NCBI GenBank assembly: GCA_900016875.1
Contig: FCNR01000032.1
Location: 1 to 64,000 of the forward strand
Reading direction: 5' to 3'
DNA: 64,000 nucleotides
From: Eubacteriaceae bacterium CHKCI004
GTDB taxonomy: Bacteria; Bacillota; Clostridia; Lachnospirales; Lachnospiraceae
Below are positions 24,839 to 33,960 of this stretch, in pieces. Made by a program: the position numbers and the translations under genes. A model generated the notes under the pieces. The model ran no database searches. It saw only the letters and a list, made by a program, of their open reading frames with translations, and had not been told where the DNA came from. The first letter of the stretch is position 1. Each line of letters opens with the position of its first letter.

Positions 24839-27800
24839 TTACGCATCCAGCTGTTTGTCAATGAGATCCACGGAAATCAGCGTGGAAACACCTTTTTCCT
24901 GCATGGTGATGCCGTACAGCGCCTCCGCCGCATTCATGGTTCCGCGCCGGTGGGTGATGACGATGAACTGCGTGTCGGCGGACAGTTTCTTAAGATACCT
25001 GGAAAAACGCACGATATTGGCGTCGTCAAGCGCCGCCTCGATCTCGTCAAGGAGACAGAACGGCGACGGTTTTAACTTCTGGATGGCAAACAGAAGAGCG
25101 ATGGCTGTCAGCGCCCGCTCCCCGCCGGATAAAAGCATGATGTTCTGCAGCTTCTTTCCCGGCGGCTGCGCCACAATGCGGATACCGCATTCCAGCATAT
25201 TTTCATCATCCATCAGTTCCAGATCGGCAGTACCGCCCTCGAACAGATCCCGAAATACTGTGGTGAACATTTCCCGGATCTGGGCGAACTTCTCTGTAAA
25301 CTGCTCCCGCATGGCGGCATTCAGCTCGTCGATCATGGTCAGAAGCTTCGCCTCCGCTTCCTTGATATCGTCATACTGTCCCCGCAGGAATTCATACCGT
25401 TCACCGACGGTCTTATATTCCTCGATGGCGCCCACATTGACAGGGCCGAGCTTTTTGATCTGCTGCCCGATCTCCTTTTTCTCCCGGCGGTACTGGGCCG
25501 CAGCGTCCGCACCGACCTCATAATGCTTCAGTTCCAGCGCATAATTATAAGTGAGCTCATACTGCTCCCACATATAATCCACACGGCTCTCCAGGTCGCC
25601 TTCCAGCTTCTCCTTCCGGGCCGCAAGGCGGGCGTTCTCCCTCTCAAGCAGCAGCATCCGGTCGTTTTGTTCTTCCAGTTCCCGGAAAATGACCGTATGC
25701 TTTCCGGATACCTCTTTCTGCTCCGCTTTCAGGGCAGTGAGTTTCTCCGTAATCTTTCGGAGCTCCTCCGCCAGAGTTTTCATTTCTCCGGAAATGTTTT
25801 GCTGTTCCTGTTTTGCTTCTTCATTCTGCCGGAGCAGTTCTTCCTTCTGGACACGATTACTCTCTACACTGCTGTCACAGCCCCGGATTTCCTCCTCCAG
25901 ACGCTCGCAGTCAGACCGGTAAAATTCCACCTGCTGCTTTGCCTGGGAGATCTGCAGGATCCGCTGGTTCTCCTCGGTTTCCAGAGTACGGATCTTTTCC
26001 TCCAGAAGGGCGATCTCTTTCTCCAGACGCTCCATGGCGTCGCTGTTTTTCTCGTGTATCTTTTCGTGACTCAGCTGACTTTCCGCCAGCACCTCTTTCT
26101 GTGCCCGGATCTCAAGGAGCTGATTCTGCAGAGATTTATGGTCGTCTTTGAGACTCTCAATGCTCTCTTTCAGCTCTTTTTCCTTTTCCAGAAGATCCGG
26201 AATCTGATGGCCGAGATCGTGAAGGGCAAGCTGCAGGGAGGTAACATTGTCCTGTCTTTCCTCCAGGCTGCTCTGATTGGCTGTCTTCTCCTTCTGAAGC
26301 TCTGCAAGCTTCTCCCGGATCTCGCCGCAGGAAGCTTTTGCCTGCGTCATCTTCTCCCGGCTTTCCTCCATCTCTCTTCTCCTTCCCAGCAGATTGCCGG
26401 AATGGCGGTAGGCACCGCCGGTGATGGAACCGCCGGGATTCAACAGCTCGCCGCCGATGGTGACAACCCGGAGACTGTAATTATTTCTTCTGGATAAGAG
26501 CAATGCATTTTCTATGGTATCGACCACGATGGTACGCCCCAGCAAAAACTGTACCAGCGCCTCAAAGCGGCCGTCCACCTTCACCAGATCACTGGCGATG
26601 CCGATCACTCCCTCTTCCTCAAGAATAGACGGATGGATACTGTTATTCCGCCTTCGGATATTGGTCAGGGGCAGAAAAGTCGCCCGGCCGAACCGGTTCT
26701 GCTTAAGGAAGGCAATCATCTTCTTTGCCACCTGATCGTCCTCGGTGACCACGTTCTGGAGCGCTCCGCCCAGGGCAATCTCAATGGCGGTCTCATATTT
26801 TTTGTCAAGCTCCATGATGTCGGCCACCACGCCAATGATGCCCGGATTATTTTTCTTCTGCTCCATGATGTGCTTGATGGACTGATTGTATCCTTCATAG
26901 CGCTCTGTAAAGCCTGCCAGCGTCTCGTAGCGGGAACGGGCCCGCAGGAAATCCTGATTCTCCTGCTCAAGAGCCGTATTCAGCCGCTGCTCCTCCCCGG
27001 AAAGCATCCGTTCCTTTTCCTGCAGGGCTTCCAGCGCCGCCAGAGCCTCATCATATTCTTTCTGGGTCTCCTCCAGAGAAGTTTCCAGCCGGGCGGTCTT
27101 TCCGTTATATTCTTTCAGATCCGACTGAAGGGCAATGAGCCGGCTGTTATATTCCGCATTACGAATCAGAAGCTGCTCCTCCATGGTATCATAACGGCTT
27201 AGCTTTTCCTTGGTGTCGAGCTGGTCGTCCATCATGGAAAAAATAGCGTCCTTCTGAATGGACAGCTTCTCGGCTGCCAGCTGTTTCTGCCCGGTGAGCT
27301 GCTCTTTTTCCTCCGTCAGACGGGCCTTTTCCTCTTCCAGCGCGGAGATTTTCTCCTGCTGCCCGGCCAGCTGCTCCTGCTGCTCTTTTCTTTTCGCGAT
27401 CTTGCTCTCTTTTTCTTCGAGATTCTGACCGATGATTTCTTCGTAGTGGGCAATCATCCGCTGGTTGGACTCCACCTTGTGACCGAGAAGCATATTCTGG
27501 CTGTCCAGCTCTTCCTTTCTGGAAGAAAGCTTTGCTCTGTCTGTCTCCGTCTCGTCAATGCGGGCCAGCAGACTCTCGGATTCCTGCTGCAGAGAAGCAT
27601 TTTTCTCCTTGATCTTATCGTGGGTCTGTCTCGTCTCTTCCAGATCCTTTTCCACGATCTCCAGCCGGCTCCCGTTCTCCTTTAATTCTTCCTGCGTATG
27701 TTCATAATCATAAAGAAAGAGATGGATATCCAGCTCCTTCTCTCTGTCTCTTAATTTCAGATATTCCTTTGCCGTGCGGCTCTGTTCCTCCAGAGGGCCG

Positions 27801-28405
27801 ACCCGTTCTTCCAGTTCCCGGAGAACGTCCGTCACTCTCTCCAGATTCTGCCGTTCCTGCTCCAGGGACTTTTCCGTGACGGAACGATTCTTCTTATACT
27901 TGGCAATACCGGCAGCTTCGTCAAAAAGCTCCCGGCTGTCCTCAATCTTTCCGCTGAGAATTTTCTCCACCTGTCCCTGTCCGATGATGGAATAGCCTTC
28001 CTTTCCGATACCCGTGTCATAAAAAATCTCCACGATATCTCTTCTCCGGCAGGCGGCGCCGTTTATGAGGTACTCGCTCTCCCCGGAGCGGTATACCCGC
28101 CTCGCCACCTTTACCTCATCGTAATCCAGGGCAATCTTTCTGTCTCGATTGTCAAAGACAATGGCCACATAGGCAAATCCCAGCGGCCGCCGGCTCTCGG
28201 TACCGGAAAAAATAACATCCTCCATCTTGGAACCGCGGAGCTGCTTGGCGCTCTGTTCGCCCAGCACCCAGCGCACCGCGTCGCCGATGTTGCTTTTTCC
28301 GCTGCCGTTTGGTCCCACGATACCGGTGATCCCATGGGGAAACTCAAACACAATCTTGTTGGCAAAGGACTTAAATCCATTGATTTCTATACTTTTTAAA
28401 TACAT
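24839..28405 (-). CDS. smc: Chromosome partition protein SMC
   Basis: 1188 residues, the normal bacterial length. N-terminal ABC half-head with Walker A GPNGSGKSN (~32-40), long coiled coils, a hinge around 510-670 (PGIIGVVADIMELDKKYETA, SLRVVTIGGELLNPGGSITGG), then a second coiled coil and the C-terminal half-head with signature LLSGGERALTAIA and Walker B CLLDEIEAALDDAN. It compacts and resolves chromosomes with ScpA and ScpB. It starts 25 bases after the rnc stop. Confidence 0.97.
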   Translation of the reverse strand: MYLKSIEINGFKSFANKIVFEFPHGITGIVGPNGSGKSNIGDAVRWVLGEQSAKQLRGSKMEDVIFSGTESRRPLGFAYVAIVFDNRDRKIALDYDEVKVARRVYRSGESEYLINGAACRRRDIVEIFYDTGIGKEGYSIIGQGQVEKILSGKIEDSRELFDEAAGIAKYKKNRSVTEKSLEQERQNLERVTDVLRELEERVGPLEEQSRTAKEYLKLRDREKELDIHLFLYDYEHTQEELKENGSRLEIVEKDLEETRQTHDKIKEKNASLQQESESLLARIDETETDRAKLSSRKEELDSQNMLLGHKVESNQRMIAHYEEIIGQNLEEKESKIAKRKEQQEQLAGQQEKISALEEEKARLTEEKEQLTGQKQLAAEKLSIQKDAIFSMMDDQLDTKEKLSRYDTMEEQLLIRNAEYNSRLIALQSDLKEYNGKTARLETSLEETQKEYDEALAALEALQEKERMLSGEEQRLNTALEQENQDFLRARSRYETLAGFTERYEGYNQSIKHIMEQKKNNPGIIGVVADIMELDKKYETAIEIALGGALQNVVTEDDQVAKKMIAFLKQNRFGRATFLPLTNIRRRNNSIHPSILEEEGVIGIASDLVKVDGRFEALVQFLLGRTIVVDTIENALLLSRRNNYSLRVVTIGGELLNPGGSITGGAYRHSGNLLGRRREMEESREKMTQAKASCGEIREKLAELQKEKTANQSSLEERQDNVTSLQLALHDLGHQIPDLLEKEKELKESIESLKDDHKSLQNQLLEIRAQKEVLAESQLSHEKIHEKNSDAMERLEKEIALLEEKIRTLETEENQRILQISQAKQQVEFYRSDCERLEEEIRGCDSSVESNRVQKEELLRQNEEAKQEQQNISGEMKTLAEELRKITEKLTALKAEQKEVSGKHTVIFRELEEQNDRMLLLERENARLAARKEKLEGDLESRVDYMWEQYELTYNYALELKHYEVGADAAAQYRREKKEIGQQIKKLGPVNVGAIEEYKTVGERYEFLRGQYDDIKEAEAKLLTMIDELNAAMREQFTEKFAQIREMFTTVFRDLFEGGTADLELMDDENMLECGIRIVAQPPGKKLQNIMLLSGGERALTAIALLFAIQKLKPSPFCLLDEIEAALDDANIVRFSRYLKKLSADTQFIVITHRRGTMNAAEALYGITMQEKGVSTLISVDLIDKQLDA

Positions 28406-28430
28406 CGATGCACCTGCCTGCTGCCATACT

Positions 28431-29129
28431 TTACTGTTTCTGCTGCTTTTTCAGAAGAAGGATTGTCTGGTAGGCTGCCACCTGCTCCGCCCCCTTCTTT
28501 GTCTTGCCCACACCAACGGCATAAGCCTTATCGCCGATATGGGTCTCCACAGTGAACTCCTTGTTATGGTCAGGGCCGGTCTCCCGCACCAGCTTATAAT
28601 GAAGCTGTCCGTTTCCTTCCGACTGCACCATCTCCTGCAGAATAGTCTTGGCATCATAAAACAGTGATTTATCCTCCACATCCTTCAGCAGATGATCGCG
28701 GATAAACCGTCCCGCCTCCTCGATGCCGCCGTCCAGATAGATGGCGCCGATCAGCGCCTCAAAGGCGTCGGAAAGGATGGAATCTCTCTCCCTTCCGCCG
28801 GTCAGATCCTCTCCCTTGCTCAAAAGAAGATAGCTGCCCAGGGAGACGTCCCGGGCACAGATAGCCAGGGTATACTCACAGACCAGGCTGGAACGGAGCT
28901 TGGTGAGCTTTCCTTCCGCGTATGAAGGATACTGCCGGAACAGGTAATCGGAGACGGTCACTTCCAGAACCGCGTCTCCGAGAAACTCCAGCCGCTCGTT
29001 ATTTTCCTTTTTTCGTCCTTTATGCTCATTGGCATAGGAGCTGTGGGTCACGGCCAGCAGCAGTTTATTCTTATCTGCAAATGTATAGCCGATTTTTTGT
29101 TCCAGCTCCGCTAATTTTACAGGCTTCAT
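28431..29129 (-). CDS. rnc: Ribonuclease III
   Basis: 232 residues. The catalytic domain signature is NERLEFLGDAVLEVTVSDYLF, with the metal-binding Asp/Glu pattern completed by DAFEALIGAIYLDGG. A C-terminal double-stranded RNA-binding domain follows (AKTILQEMVQSEG, KKGAEQVAAYQTIL). It processes rRNA precursors and double-stranded mRNA, and in this window could act on the sense-antisense pairs of the toxin modules (inference). It is separated from plsX by only 11 bases. Confidence 0.96.
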   Translation of the reverse strand: MKPVKLAELEQKIGYTFADKNKLLLAVTHSSYANEHKGRKKENNERLEFLGDAVLEVTVSDYLFRQYPSYAEGKLTKLRSSLVCEYTLAICARDVSLGSYLLLSKGEDLTGGRERDSILSDAFEALIGAIYLDGGIEEAGRFIRDHLLKDVEDKSLFYDAKTILQEMVQSEGNGQLHYKLVRETGPDHNKEFTVETHIGDKAYAVGVGKTKKGAEQVAAYQTILLLKKQQKQ

Positions 29130-29140
29130 CTCATGCCTCC

Positions 29141-30175
29141 CTATCTCGCTCCCTCTCCGGCTTCTTCCTTGGCCGGGGCGAGATATTCCATAATTCTCTC
29201 ATTTATTCTTGCTTCTTTAAAGGAAACGCACTGCAGGATCGCCGTCTTTGTCTCCTTGGCTGTGGAACTTCCGTGGATTTTTACCACCAGCCCCTTAAGA
29301 CCGAGAAGCGGCGCGCCGCCATGCTCAGAAGCGTCAAAAGTCTTCAATGTTCTTTTCAGGGACGGCTTCGCCAGAAGTCCGCCGATCTTTCCTGCCAGCG
29401 AGGACATCATGCCCTTCTTCACCACAGACATCATGGTCTTTGCCAGACCTTCCTCCAGCTTCAGGATTACATTTCCCACGAAAGCTTCCGTGACGATAAC
29501 GTCCACGTCTCCCTTCGGGATATCCCTTGCCTCAATGCTGCCCACAAAGTTGATACCCGGACATTCCTTCAAAAGCGGGTAAGTCTCTTTCACCAGCGCG
29601 TTGCCCTTGGCTTCCTCCGCACCGATGTTTACGATGGCAACCTTCGGATTCGGAACGCCCACCACATGTTCCATATAGACGGAACCCATCTGGGCAAACT
29701 GTACCAGATGCTCCGGACGGGCATCCACATTTGCTCCGCAGTCGATGAGCAGGGAAATCCCTTTCTCTGTCGGCACGATCGGCGCCAGCGGCGCACGTTT
29801 CACGCCTTTACATTTGCCGACGATGACCTGTCCGCCCACGAGAATGGCTCCTGAGCTTCCGGCGGATACCACCGCGTCACACTCGCCGTTCTTTACCGCC
29901 TTGAGGGCAACCACCAGAGAGGAATCCTTCTTCTTCTTGATGGCTGCTGCCGGAGATTCATCACAGCTGATCTCCTCCGTGGTATGAACAATCTTTATCT
30001 GATCGGAGTCATAGGTATATTTCCCGAGCTCCTCCTCGATTCTGTCTTTATCTCCATATAACTGAACCTGAATATCTTTTCTTTCATTGACTGCGTTAAC
30101 CGCACCCTTTACAATCTCTCCCGGCGCATTATCGCCGCCCATGGCGTCCAGCGCAACTACTGTACTGAAACTCAT
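29141..30175 (-). CDS. plsX: Phosphate acyltransferase PlsX
   Basis: 344 residues, normal length. Motifs: VVALDAMGGDNAPGEIV at the N-terminus, VSAGSSGAILVGG, and LLIDCGANVDARPEHLVQFA. It makes acyl-phosphate from acyl-ACP for phospholipid synthesis at the membrane surface. In many Firmicutes acpP follows plsX; here rnc follows after 11 bases and no carrier-protein gene fits between. Promoter TTTACA-17-TATGAT upstream. Confidence 0.96.
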   Translation of the reverse strand: MSFSTVVALDAMGGDNAPGEIVKGAVNAVNERKDIQVQLYGDKDRIEEELGKYTYDSDQIKIVHTTEEISCDESPAAAIKKKKDSSLVVALKAVKNGECDAVVSAGSSGAILVGGQVIVGKCKGVKRAPLAPIVPTEKGISLLIDCGANVDARPEHLVQFAQMGSVYMEHVVGVPNPKVAIVNIGAEEAKGNALVKETYPLLKECPGINFVGSIEARDIPKGDVDVIVTEAFVGNVILKLEEGLAKTMMSVVKKGMMSSLAGKIGGLLAKPSLKRTLKTFDASEHGGAPLLGLKGLVVKIHGSSTAKETKTAILQCVSFKEARINERIMEYLAPAKEEAGEGAR

Positions 30176-30222
30176 ACGATCTCCTTTCTCAAAACCATTT
30201 TTCCTTTCGGAAACCTCAAGCC

Positions 30223-30251
30223 ATCATAGCATACTTTCCATTCTTTGTAAA
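30223..30251 (-). promoter_or_regulatory. Promoter of plsX-rnc-smc-ftsY
   Basis: Leftward: -35 TTTACA (30251-30246), 17-bp spacer, -10 TATGAT (30228-30223), about 45 bases before plsX. Confidence 0.7.
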
Positions 30252-30274
30252 TGTTGAGCTCTCACCGTTCTGTC

Positions 30275-30318
30275 TTTGCCGCGGGCGGACGTCATCCGTC
30301 TCCGGCCGCCCACGCAAA
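30275..30318 (-). terminator. Possible terminator of the degV-family gene
   Basis: TTTGCCGCGGGCGG (from 30275) can pair with CCGCCCACGCAAA (ending 30318) with a small bulge. It lies just after the DegV-family gene. No U run follows, so its function as a terminator is weakly supported. Confidence 0.35.
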
Positions 30319-30332
30319 GGCCTATGGCATCC

Positions 30333-31220
30333 TCAATCCACTCTCTCGTCGCCCCAGAAAAACAGCGCCACCGTTCCCGGACCGGTATGGCTTCCGATGG
30401 TCGCGCCGATCGGATAAATCTCGACGCTTCCGGTCAGCTTCGGGAAACGCTCTTCCACCAGATCAGCCACCGCTCTGGCGTCCTCCTCGCAGAGGGAGTG
30501 ACAGATATAACATTTGCCGCTGTATTCCACGCCGCCCTCGGCATGTTCCTCCATCTTCTCCACGATCCGCTTTATGACCTTCTTCTTGGTGCGGATCTTC
30601 TCCCGCGGAATAAGCTGCCCCAGATGATTGACATTGAGAAGAGGGCAGATGTTCAGCATGGTTCCGATAAATCCCGACGCCTTTGAAATGCGTCCGCCCC
30701 GGATGAAAAACGTAAGATCCGTGGAAAAGAACCAGTGATGAAGCTGGCGCTTATGCTCCTCACACCACTGATACAGTGCGTCAATATCCATGCCCTCGTC
30801 TCTCCTGTCTGCCAGCGCATCCATGAGCAATCCGTATCCGCTGGAAGCCGCCAGGGAATCCACCACATAGATTTTCCGCTCCGGATACTTTTCTTTCAAA
30901 TCTTCCGCCGCGATGCGGGCAGAATTAAATGTACCGGAAATGCCGCTGGACAGCGTCACGTGAAGGACGTCCTTTCCTTCCTTTAAAAATGTCTCAAAAT
31001 GTTCCGTGTATTCTCCGATGCTCACCTGGGACGTCTTTGTACTTTCTCCCTCCAACATTCTGCGGTATAGTTCTTCCGGCGGCACCGACGCCCCCAGATC
31101 ATCCTGGTACTCCGTTCCTCCCAGCTCAAAATGGAAAAACAGATATTTGAGATCTCTCCTCTCAAAATGCTCCTTTGACAGATCGGCTGCGGAGCAGCAG
31201 CTTATAACATAAGATTTCAT
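30333..31220 (-). CDS. DegV family fatty-acid-binding protein
   Basis: 295 residues from the ATG at 31220, which has GAGGAGG upstream; the longer frame to 31349 covers the promoter. DegV features: SYVISCCSAADLS at the start, TSQVSIGEYTEHF, VTLSSGISGTFNSARIA, VVDSLAASSGYGLLM and a C-terminal HTGPGTVALFFWGDE. Family knowledge: DegV (FakB-like) proteins bind fatty acids and present them to FakA for phosphorylation. A fakA homologue is at 55719-57413, so the two may work together; specificity is not visible. Confidence 0.92.
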   Translation of the reverse strand: MKSYVISCCSAADLSKEHFERRDLKYLFFHFELGGTEYQDDLGASVPPEELYRRMLEGESTKTSQVSIGEYTEHFETFLKEGKDVLHVTLSSGISGTFNSARIAAEDLKEKYPERKIYVVDSLAASSGYGLLMDALADRRDEGMDIDALYQWCEEHKRQLHHWFFSTDLTFFIRGGRISKASGFIGTMLNICPLLNVNHLGQLIPREKIRTKKKVIKRIVEKMEEHAEGGVEYSGKCYICHSLCEEDARAVADLVEERFPKLTGSVEIYPIGATIGSHTGPGTVALFFWGDERVD

Positions 31221-31271
31221 GGGTTCCTCCTCTTTTATGTGCTTCATGTTTATTATATTCTTTTCAGAAAA

Positions 31272-31301
31272 ATTATAACATAGGGAATCAGGAAGGGGCA
31301 A
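31272..31301 (-). promoter_or_regulatory. Promoter of the degV-family gene
   Basis: Leftward: -35 TTGCCC (31301-31296), 18-bp spacer, -10 TATAAT (31277-31272), about 50 bases before the start codon. Confidence 0.6.
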
Positions 31302-31350
31302 TATGGGAGTTTGGCGGCAGAAATGATTTTTGGACAGAATTTCTGGCAAT

Positions 31351-31380
31351 AAAAAAAGGATAGACGGTTATATCTATCCC
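31351..31380 (-). terminator. Terminator of yceD-rpmF
   Basis: GGATAGA (31358-31364) pairs with TCTATCC (31373-31379), followed on the leftward strand by seven U. It lies right after rpmF. Confidence 0.85.
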
Positions 31381-31390
31381 TTTCATCATG

Positions 31391-31570
31391 CTAGTTAGCA
31401 GAAATAATTTCTTTTTTGTTATAGCTGCCGCATGCTTTACATACTCTGTGTGGCATTGTTAATGCTCCACATTTGCTGCATTTTACCAATGTAGGCGCAG
31501 ACATTTTCCAGTTTGCTCTACGGCGGTCTCTTCTTCCTTTGGAAGATTTATTCTTTGGACAAATTGACAT
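31391..31570 (-). CDS. rpmF: 50S ribosomal protein L32
   Basis: 59 residues starting MSICPKNKSSKGRRDRRRAN. The zinc ribbon CSKCG...CKACG is intact. The ATG at 31570 has AGGAGG 7 bases upstream; a GTG two codons earlier is too close to that site. It is downstream of yceD, the common bacterial pairing, and is followed by a terminator. Confidence 0.95.
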   Translation of the reverse strand: MSICPKNKSSKGRRDRRRANWKMSAPTLVKCSKCGALTMPHRVCKACGSYNKKEIISAN

Positions 31571-31624
31571 GGTCACACCTCCTCTTGTACAATATCATTG
31601 CAGACGTATGAACGTATACCCTTT

Positions 31625-32146
31625 TTACTCTTGATTAAAGCTTCGAAAGATATCCTGAATTGCTACCATACGCGGATCCGCCACACGGCGGTCACAGTCA
31701 CATGTGCCGTGATTCAGATTCGTACCACAGACACTGCACAATCCTTTGCAATCTTCTTTACACAGAACCTTTGTAGGGAGTGCAACCACAATCTCATCAG
31801 AGATAAGCTTGTCTACATCCAGTATACATCCGTCCATGAAAGTAATTTCATCTACGTCTTCCGCGCCATCTGTTTCCTCATCAGGATTCCAGCGGCAGTC
31901 AATCCGAATAGGAAAGGCTGTATCCACTTCGTCGAGACACCGGTCACAGGGAATCAGAATATGAATCTCCGTCTCTCCGGTGATGTGAAGCTTCTCCTCC
32001 TCTTTGGATACGGTCAAAACAAAAGGCGCTTTCCGGCTGACCGGATAGCTGCCGCGCTTCAACTTCAATGTATCAAAGGAAGGCTCCACTGTAAACTCTC
32101 GGACCACAGATGGATTGGCCAAGATTTCCGATATATTAATAGTCAT
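31625..32146 (-). CDS. yceD: YceD/DUF177 family protein
   Basis: 173 residues. Central CDRCLDEVD and a C-terminal cysteine-rich segment CKEDCKGLCSVCGTNLNHG typical of DUF177. In bacteria and plastids this family is linked to 23S rRNA accumulation; it nearly always precedes rpmF, as here. The upstream promoter (-35 TTGACA, -10 TATAAT) lies exactly at the left edge of the mobile element. Confidence 0.92.
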   Translation of the reverse strand: MTINISEILANPSVVREFTVEPSFDTLKLKRGSYPVSRKAPFVLTVSKEEEKLHITGETEIHILIPCDRCLDEVDTAFPIRIDCRWNPDEETDGAEDVDEITFMDGCILDVDKLISDEIVVALPTKVLCKEDCKGLCSVCGTNLNHGTCDCDRRVADPRMVAIQDIFRSFNQE

Positions 32147-32180
32147 AATATCAGCAACCTTTCGTACTCATACTCTTGGT

Positions 32181-32209
32181 ATTATACACAGGTGGTTTTT
32201 CTTTGTCAA
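32181..32209 (-). promoter_or_regulatory. Promoter of yceD-rpmF, overlapping the element end
   Basis: Leftward: -35 TTGACA (32209-32204), 17-bp spacer, -10 TATAAT (32186-32181), a consensus promoter. The direct repeat that marks the element ends begins at 32205, so five of the six -35 bases come from repeat sequence. Confidence 0.8.
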
Positions 32210-32444
32210 GTAATTTTTCTTGATTCAAATGTTTTTATTTTGTGCCGTCCTGTGCTATCCTGGCATAAAATCAAGCTCTTCCTATTTATATAGGATTCGT
32301 CTTGTGCTGTCTTATGTTGTCTTTGTTCTGGAATTTGTCACAGGATTGTCACAGACTATCAGGATATTCTTATCTTTTGGATCGCTGCCTCTCGCTTTTT
32401 CTTTTGCTCCTCTGTCAAATGGGTGTAGGTATCTAACGTTACCG
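32205..32444. repeat. Left end repeat of element 1 (attL side)
   Basis: This ~240-bp segment recurs with few mismatches at 45690-45929, offset 13485. It contains the probable crossover core at its left edge, two direct integrase arm-type sites TTGTCACA (32335-32342 and 32346-32353), and the 3' end of the integrase gene. Confidence 0.85.
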
Positions 32445-33579
32445 CTGTTGAAGCATGCCCCAAAATAGAACTGGTACTCTTCATATCTACCCCGGCCTCG
32501 TATGCCAGACTGGTGAAGGAATGTCGTGTTGAATGTGGACAAAAATTTTTAATCTTCTCTGTTCCGTTTTTTTCTGCTTCCTTATTATAATGGTCAATAA
32601 TCCTTAATATCAAATCACGGAAAGCTGGTTCACTCCATACCCTGCCATAGCTATTATAAAAAAGGAAACCTTGTACATGTCCTCTAATATATCCGGAATC
32701 ATCCACATATGGCAGCCGCATATCATAAGAAATATGCTGCATTTTCAGTTTGAGAAATGTTCTTTTTAATGTGTTATTCATGGGGATGCAACGGCAGGAA
32801 GCCTTATTTTTAGGAGAAGCCACACCTAAAGTAAATCCATAATCCGCTTTTCTGTATCTGTTTACCGTTTTATTGATCTCCACTGTGTTGTTCTCAAAAT
32901 CTATATCATCCCATGTGAGCGCTGCCATCTCGCCTATTCGCACACCCAAATTAAATAGTGCCACAAAGGCCGGATAGGCATATTGATATCTTCCATTTGT
33001 TTTCACATACCTCATAAATAACTCTATTTGATTTTGTTCTATCGCCTCCCTCTTCTTTCTTTCTGTCCGAGGAATCTGTATATTTTTTGCCGGGTTCTTT
33101 AAAATCATCTCATCATCAACCGCGCATTCAAATATATTATTCAAACAGCTTTTTAAATTAGACATAGTCGAGTGCTTCTTCCCGGACTCCGTCATCTCGT
33201 TTATTATTTTCTGGCAATCTGCTTTTGTGATTTTTGTTATTTTCTTTTTACCAATTGTATTATTAATATATGTATTATAATAGGACTTATAATTGGTACA
33301 GGTAGTTGCTTTCCTACCGGTCTTTGCATATGTATCCATCCAGTATTCAAAATATTCATTCAAGAGAACTTTAGAGCTTCCGCTCTTTGGCTTACTGCCT
33401 TTATCAATCCGACATAGCAGTTCGTTTTCCTGCCTTCGCAAATCTGCCAGATCAGGAGAGGTAATTGTAACCCTCTCCCCATTGACCATTTTCCGGAACA
33501 TATAACGCTTATTTTTTTCGTCATAGTATTCTCCGGTACGGAGATTCCGCCCTTTATTGTCTTTCCTTTTTTCTGGCAT
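32359..33579 (-). CDS. int: Tyrosine recombinase integrase
   Basis: 406 residues. N-terminal arm-binding region, SAM-like core-binding domain (~75-160), and a catalytic domain with Arg in LFNLGVRIGEMAALTWDDID, HSTRHSF (His-x-x-Arg), LGHAS and the nucleophile Tyr in LDTYTHL. It resembles integrases of Gram-positive phages, satellites and Tn916-like elements. It drives integration at the flanking core site, and the repeated TTGTCACA sequences at both element ends are likely arm sites. The gene runs toward its own attachment site, a usual arrangement. An inactivated 3' copy lies at 45844-45957. Confidence 0.95.
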   Translation of the reverse strand: MPEKRKDNKGRNLRTGEYYDEKNKRYMFRKMVNGERVTITSPDLADLRRQENELLCRIDKGSKPKSGSSKVLLNEYFEYWMDTYAKTGRKATTCTNYKSYYNTYINNTIGKKKITKITKADCQKIINEMTESGKKHSTMSNLKSCLNNIFECAVDDEMILKNPAKNIQIPRTERKKREAIEQNQIELFMRYVKTNGRYQYAYPAFVALFNLGVRIGEMAALTWDDIDFENNTVEINKTVNRYRKADYGFTLGVASPKNKASCRCIPMNNTLKRTFLKLKMQHISYDMRLPYVDDSGYIRGHVQGFLFYNSYGRVWSEPAFRDLILRIIDHYNKEAEKNGTEKIKNFCPHSTRHSFTSLAYEAGVDMKSTSSILGHASTAVTLDTYTHLTEEQKKKREAAIQKIRIS

Positions 33580-33608
33580 ATTATCGCTTCCTATTTAAGA
33601 TCAAACTC

Positions 33609-33788
33609 TCAATCATCACTCTTAGTATCTTCTCTCAAAAAATCTTTCAGAGCTTCTTGTTCCGCCTGTAATAACAATACAAGCTCCTGGGCGCGTTTTT
33701 CTATGGCCTGTAACGCTTTCAGCTCTCCCTGTAACTGTTCTTTAAGTTCAGTAATAACATCTGTTGCCAAGCTATTATTTTGCTTCAT
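33609..33788 (-). CDS. Small coiled-coil protein
   Basis: 59 residues: MKQNNSLATDVITELKEQLQ, then a heptad-like Leu/Glu/Lys-rich helix and an acidic tail ending KSDD. An AAGGAAAG site precedes the ATG. No family recognised. It lies between the integrase and a run of short overlapping leftward genes and probably belongs to the same transcript. Confidence 0.6.
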   Translation of the reverse strand: MKQNNSLATDVITELKEQLQGELKALQAIEKRAQELVLLLQAEQEALKDFLREDTKSDD

Positions 33789-33846
33789 ATCTGCTTTCCT
33801 TTCGTTTTTTTACCTGATGTCAACTTTATTTACTCCCAGCCTAGAA

Positions 33847-33960
33847 TTATGTTCTCACAAAATACTTTTGTACATAATTTAATATGCGATTCAAAAATTT
33901 GACATCATCCATTTGATTCACCATTTCAATAATGTATTTTTTATATTCCTGCTCAGTCAT
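33847..33960 (-). CDS. Short hypothetical protein (MTEQEYKKYI type)
   Basis: 37 residues: MTEQEYKKYIIEMVNQMDDV followed by KFLNRILNYVQKYFVRT. Its ATG overlaps the stop of the preceding gene (ATGA), indicating coupled translation. It resembles the 33-residue product at 34469-34570 (YKK-IIEM pattern, then a Leu/Ile-Tyr helix), so the two may be paralogues. Short proteins of this kind are common in Firmicute mobile elements; function unknown. Confidence 0.6.
   Translation of the reverse strand: MTEQEYKKYIIEMVNQMDDVKFLNRILNYVQKYFVRT

Noticed and set aside
25523-26497. 324-codon open frame opposite smc
   Set aside because: Antisense to the conserved coiled-coil part of smc; leucine/phenylalanine-rich translation is an artefact of complementing Glu/Lys/Gln codons.
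31598-32293. 231-codon rightward frame over yceD
   Set aside because: Antisense to the DUF177 gene and its promoter; no start signals.
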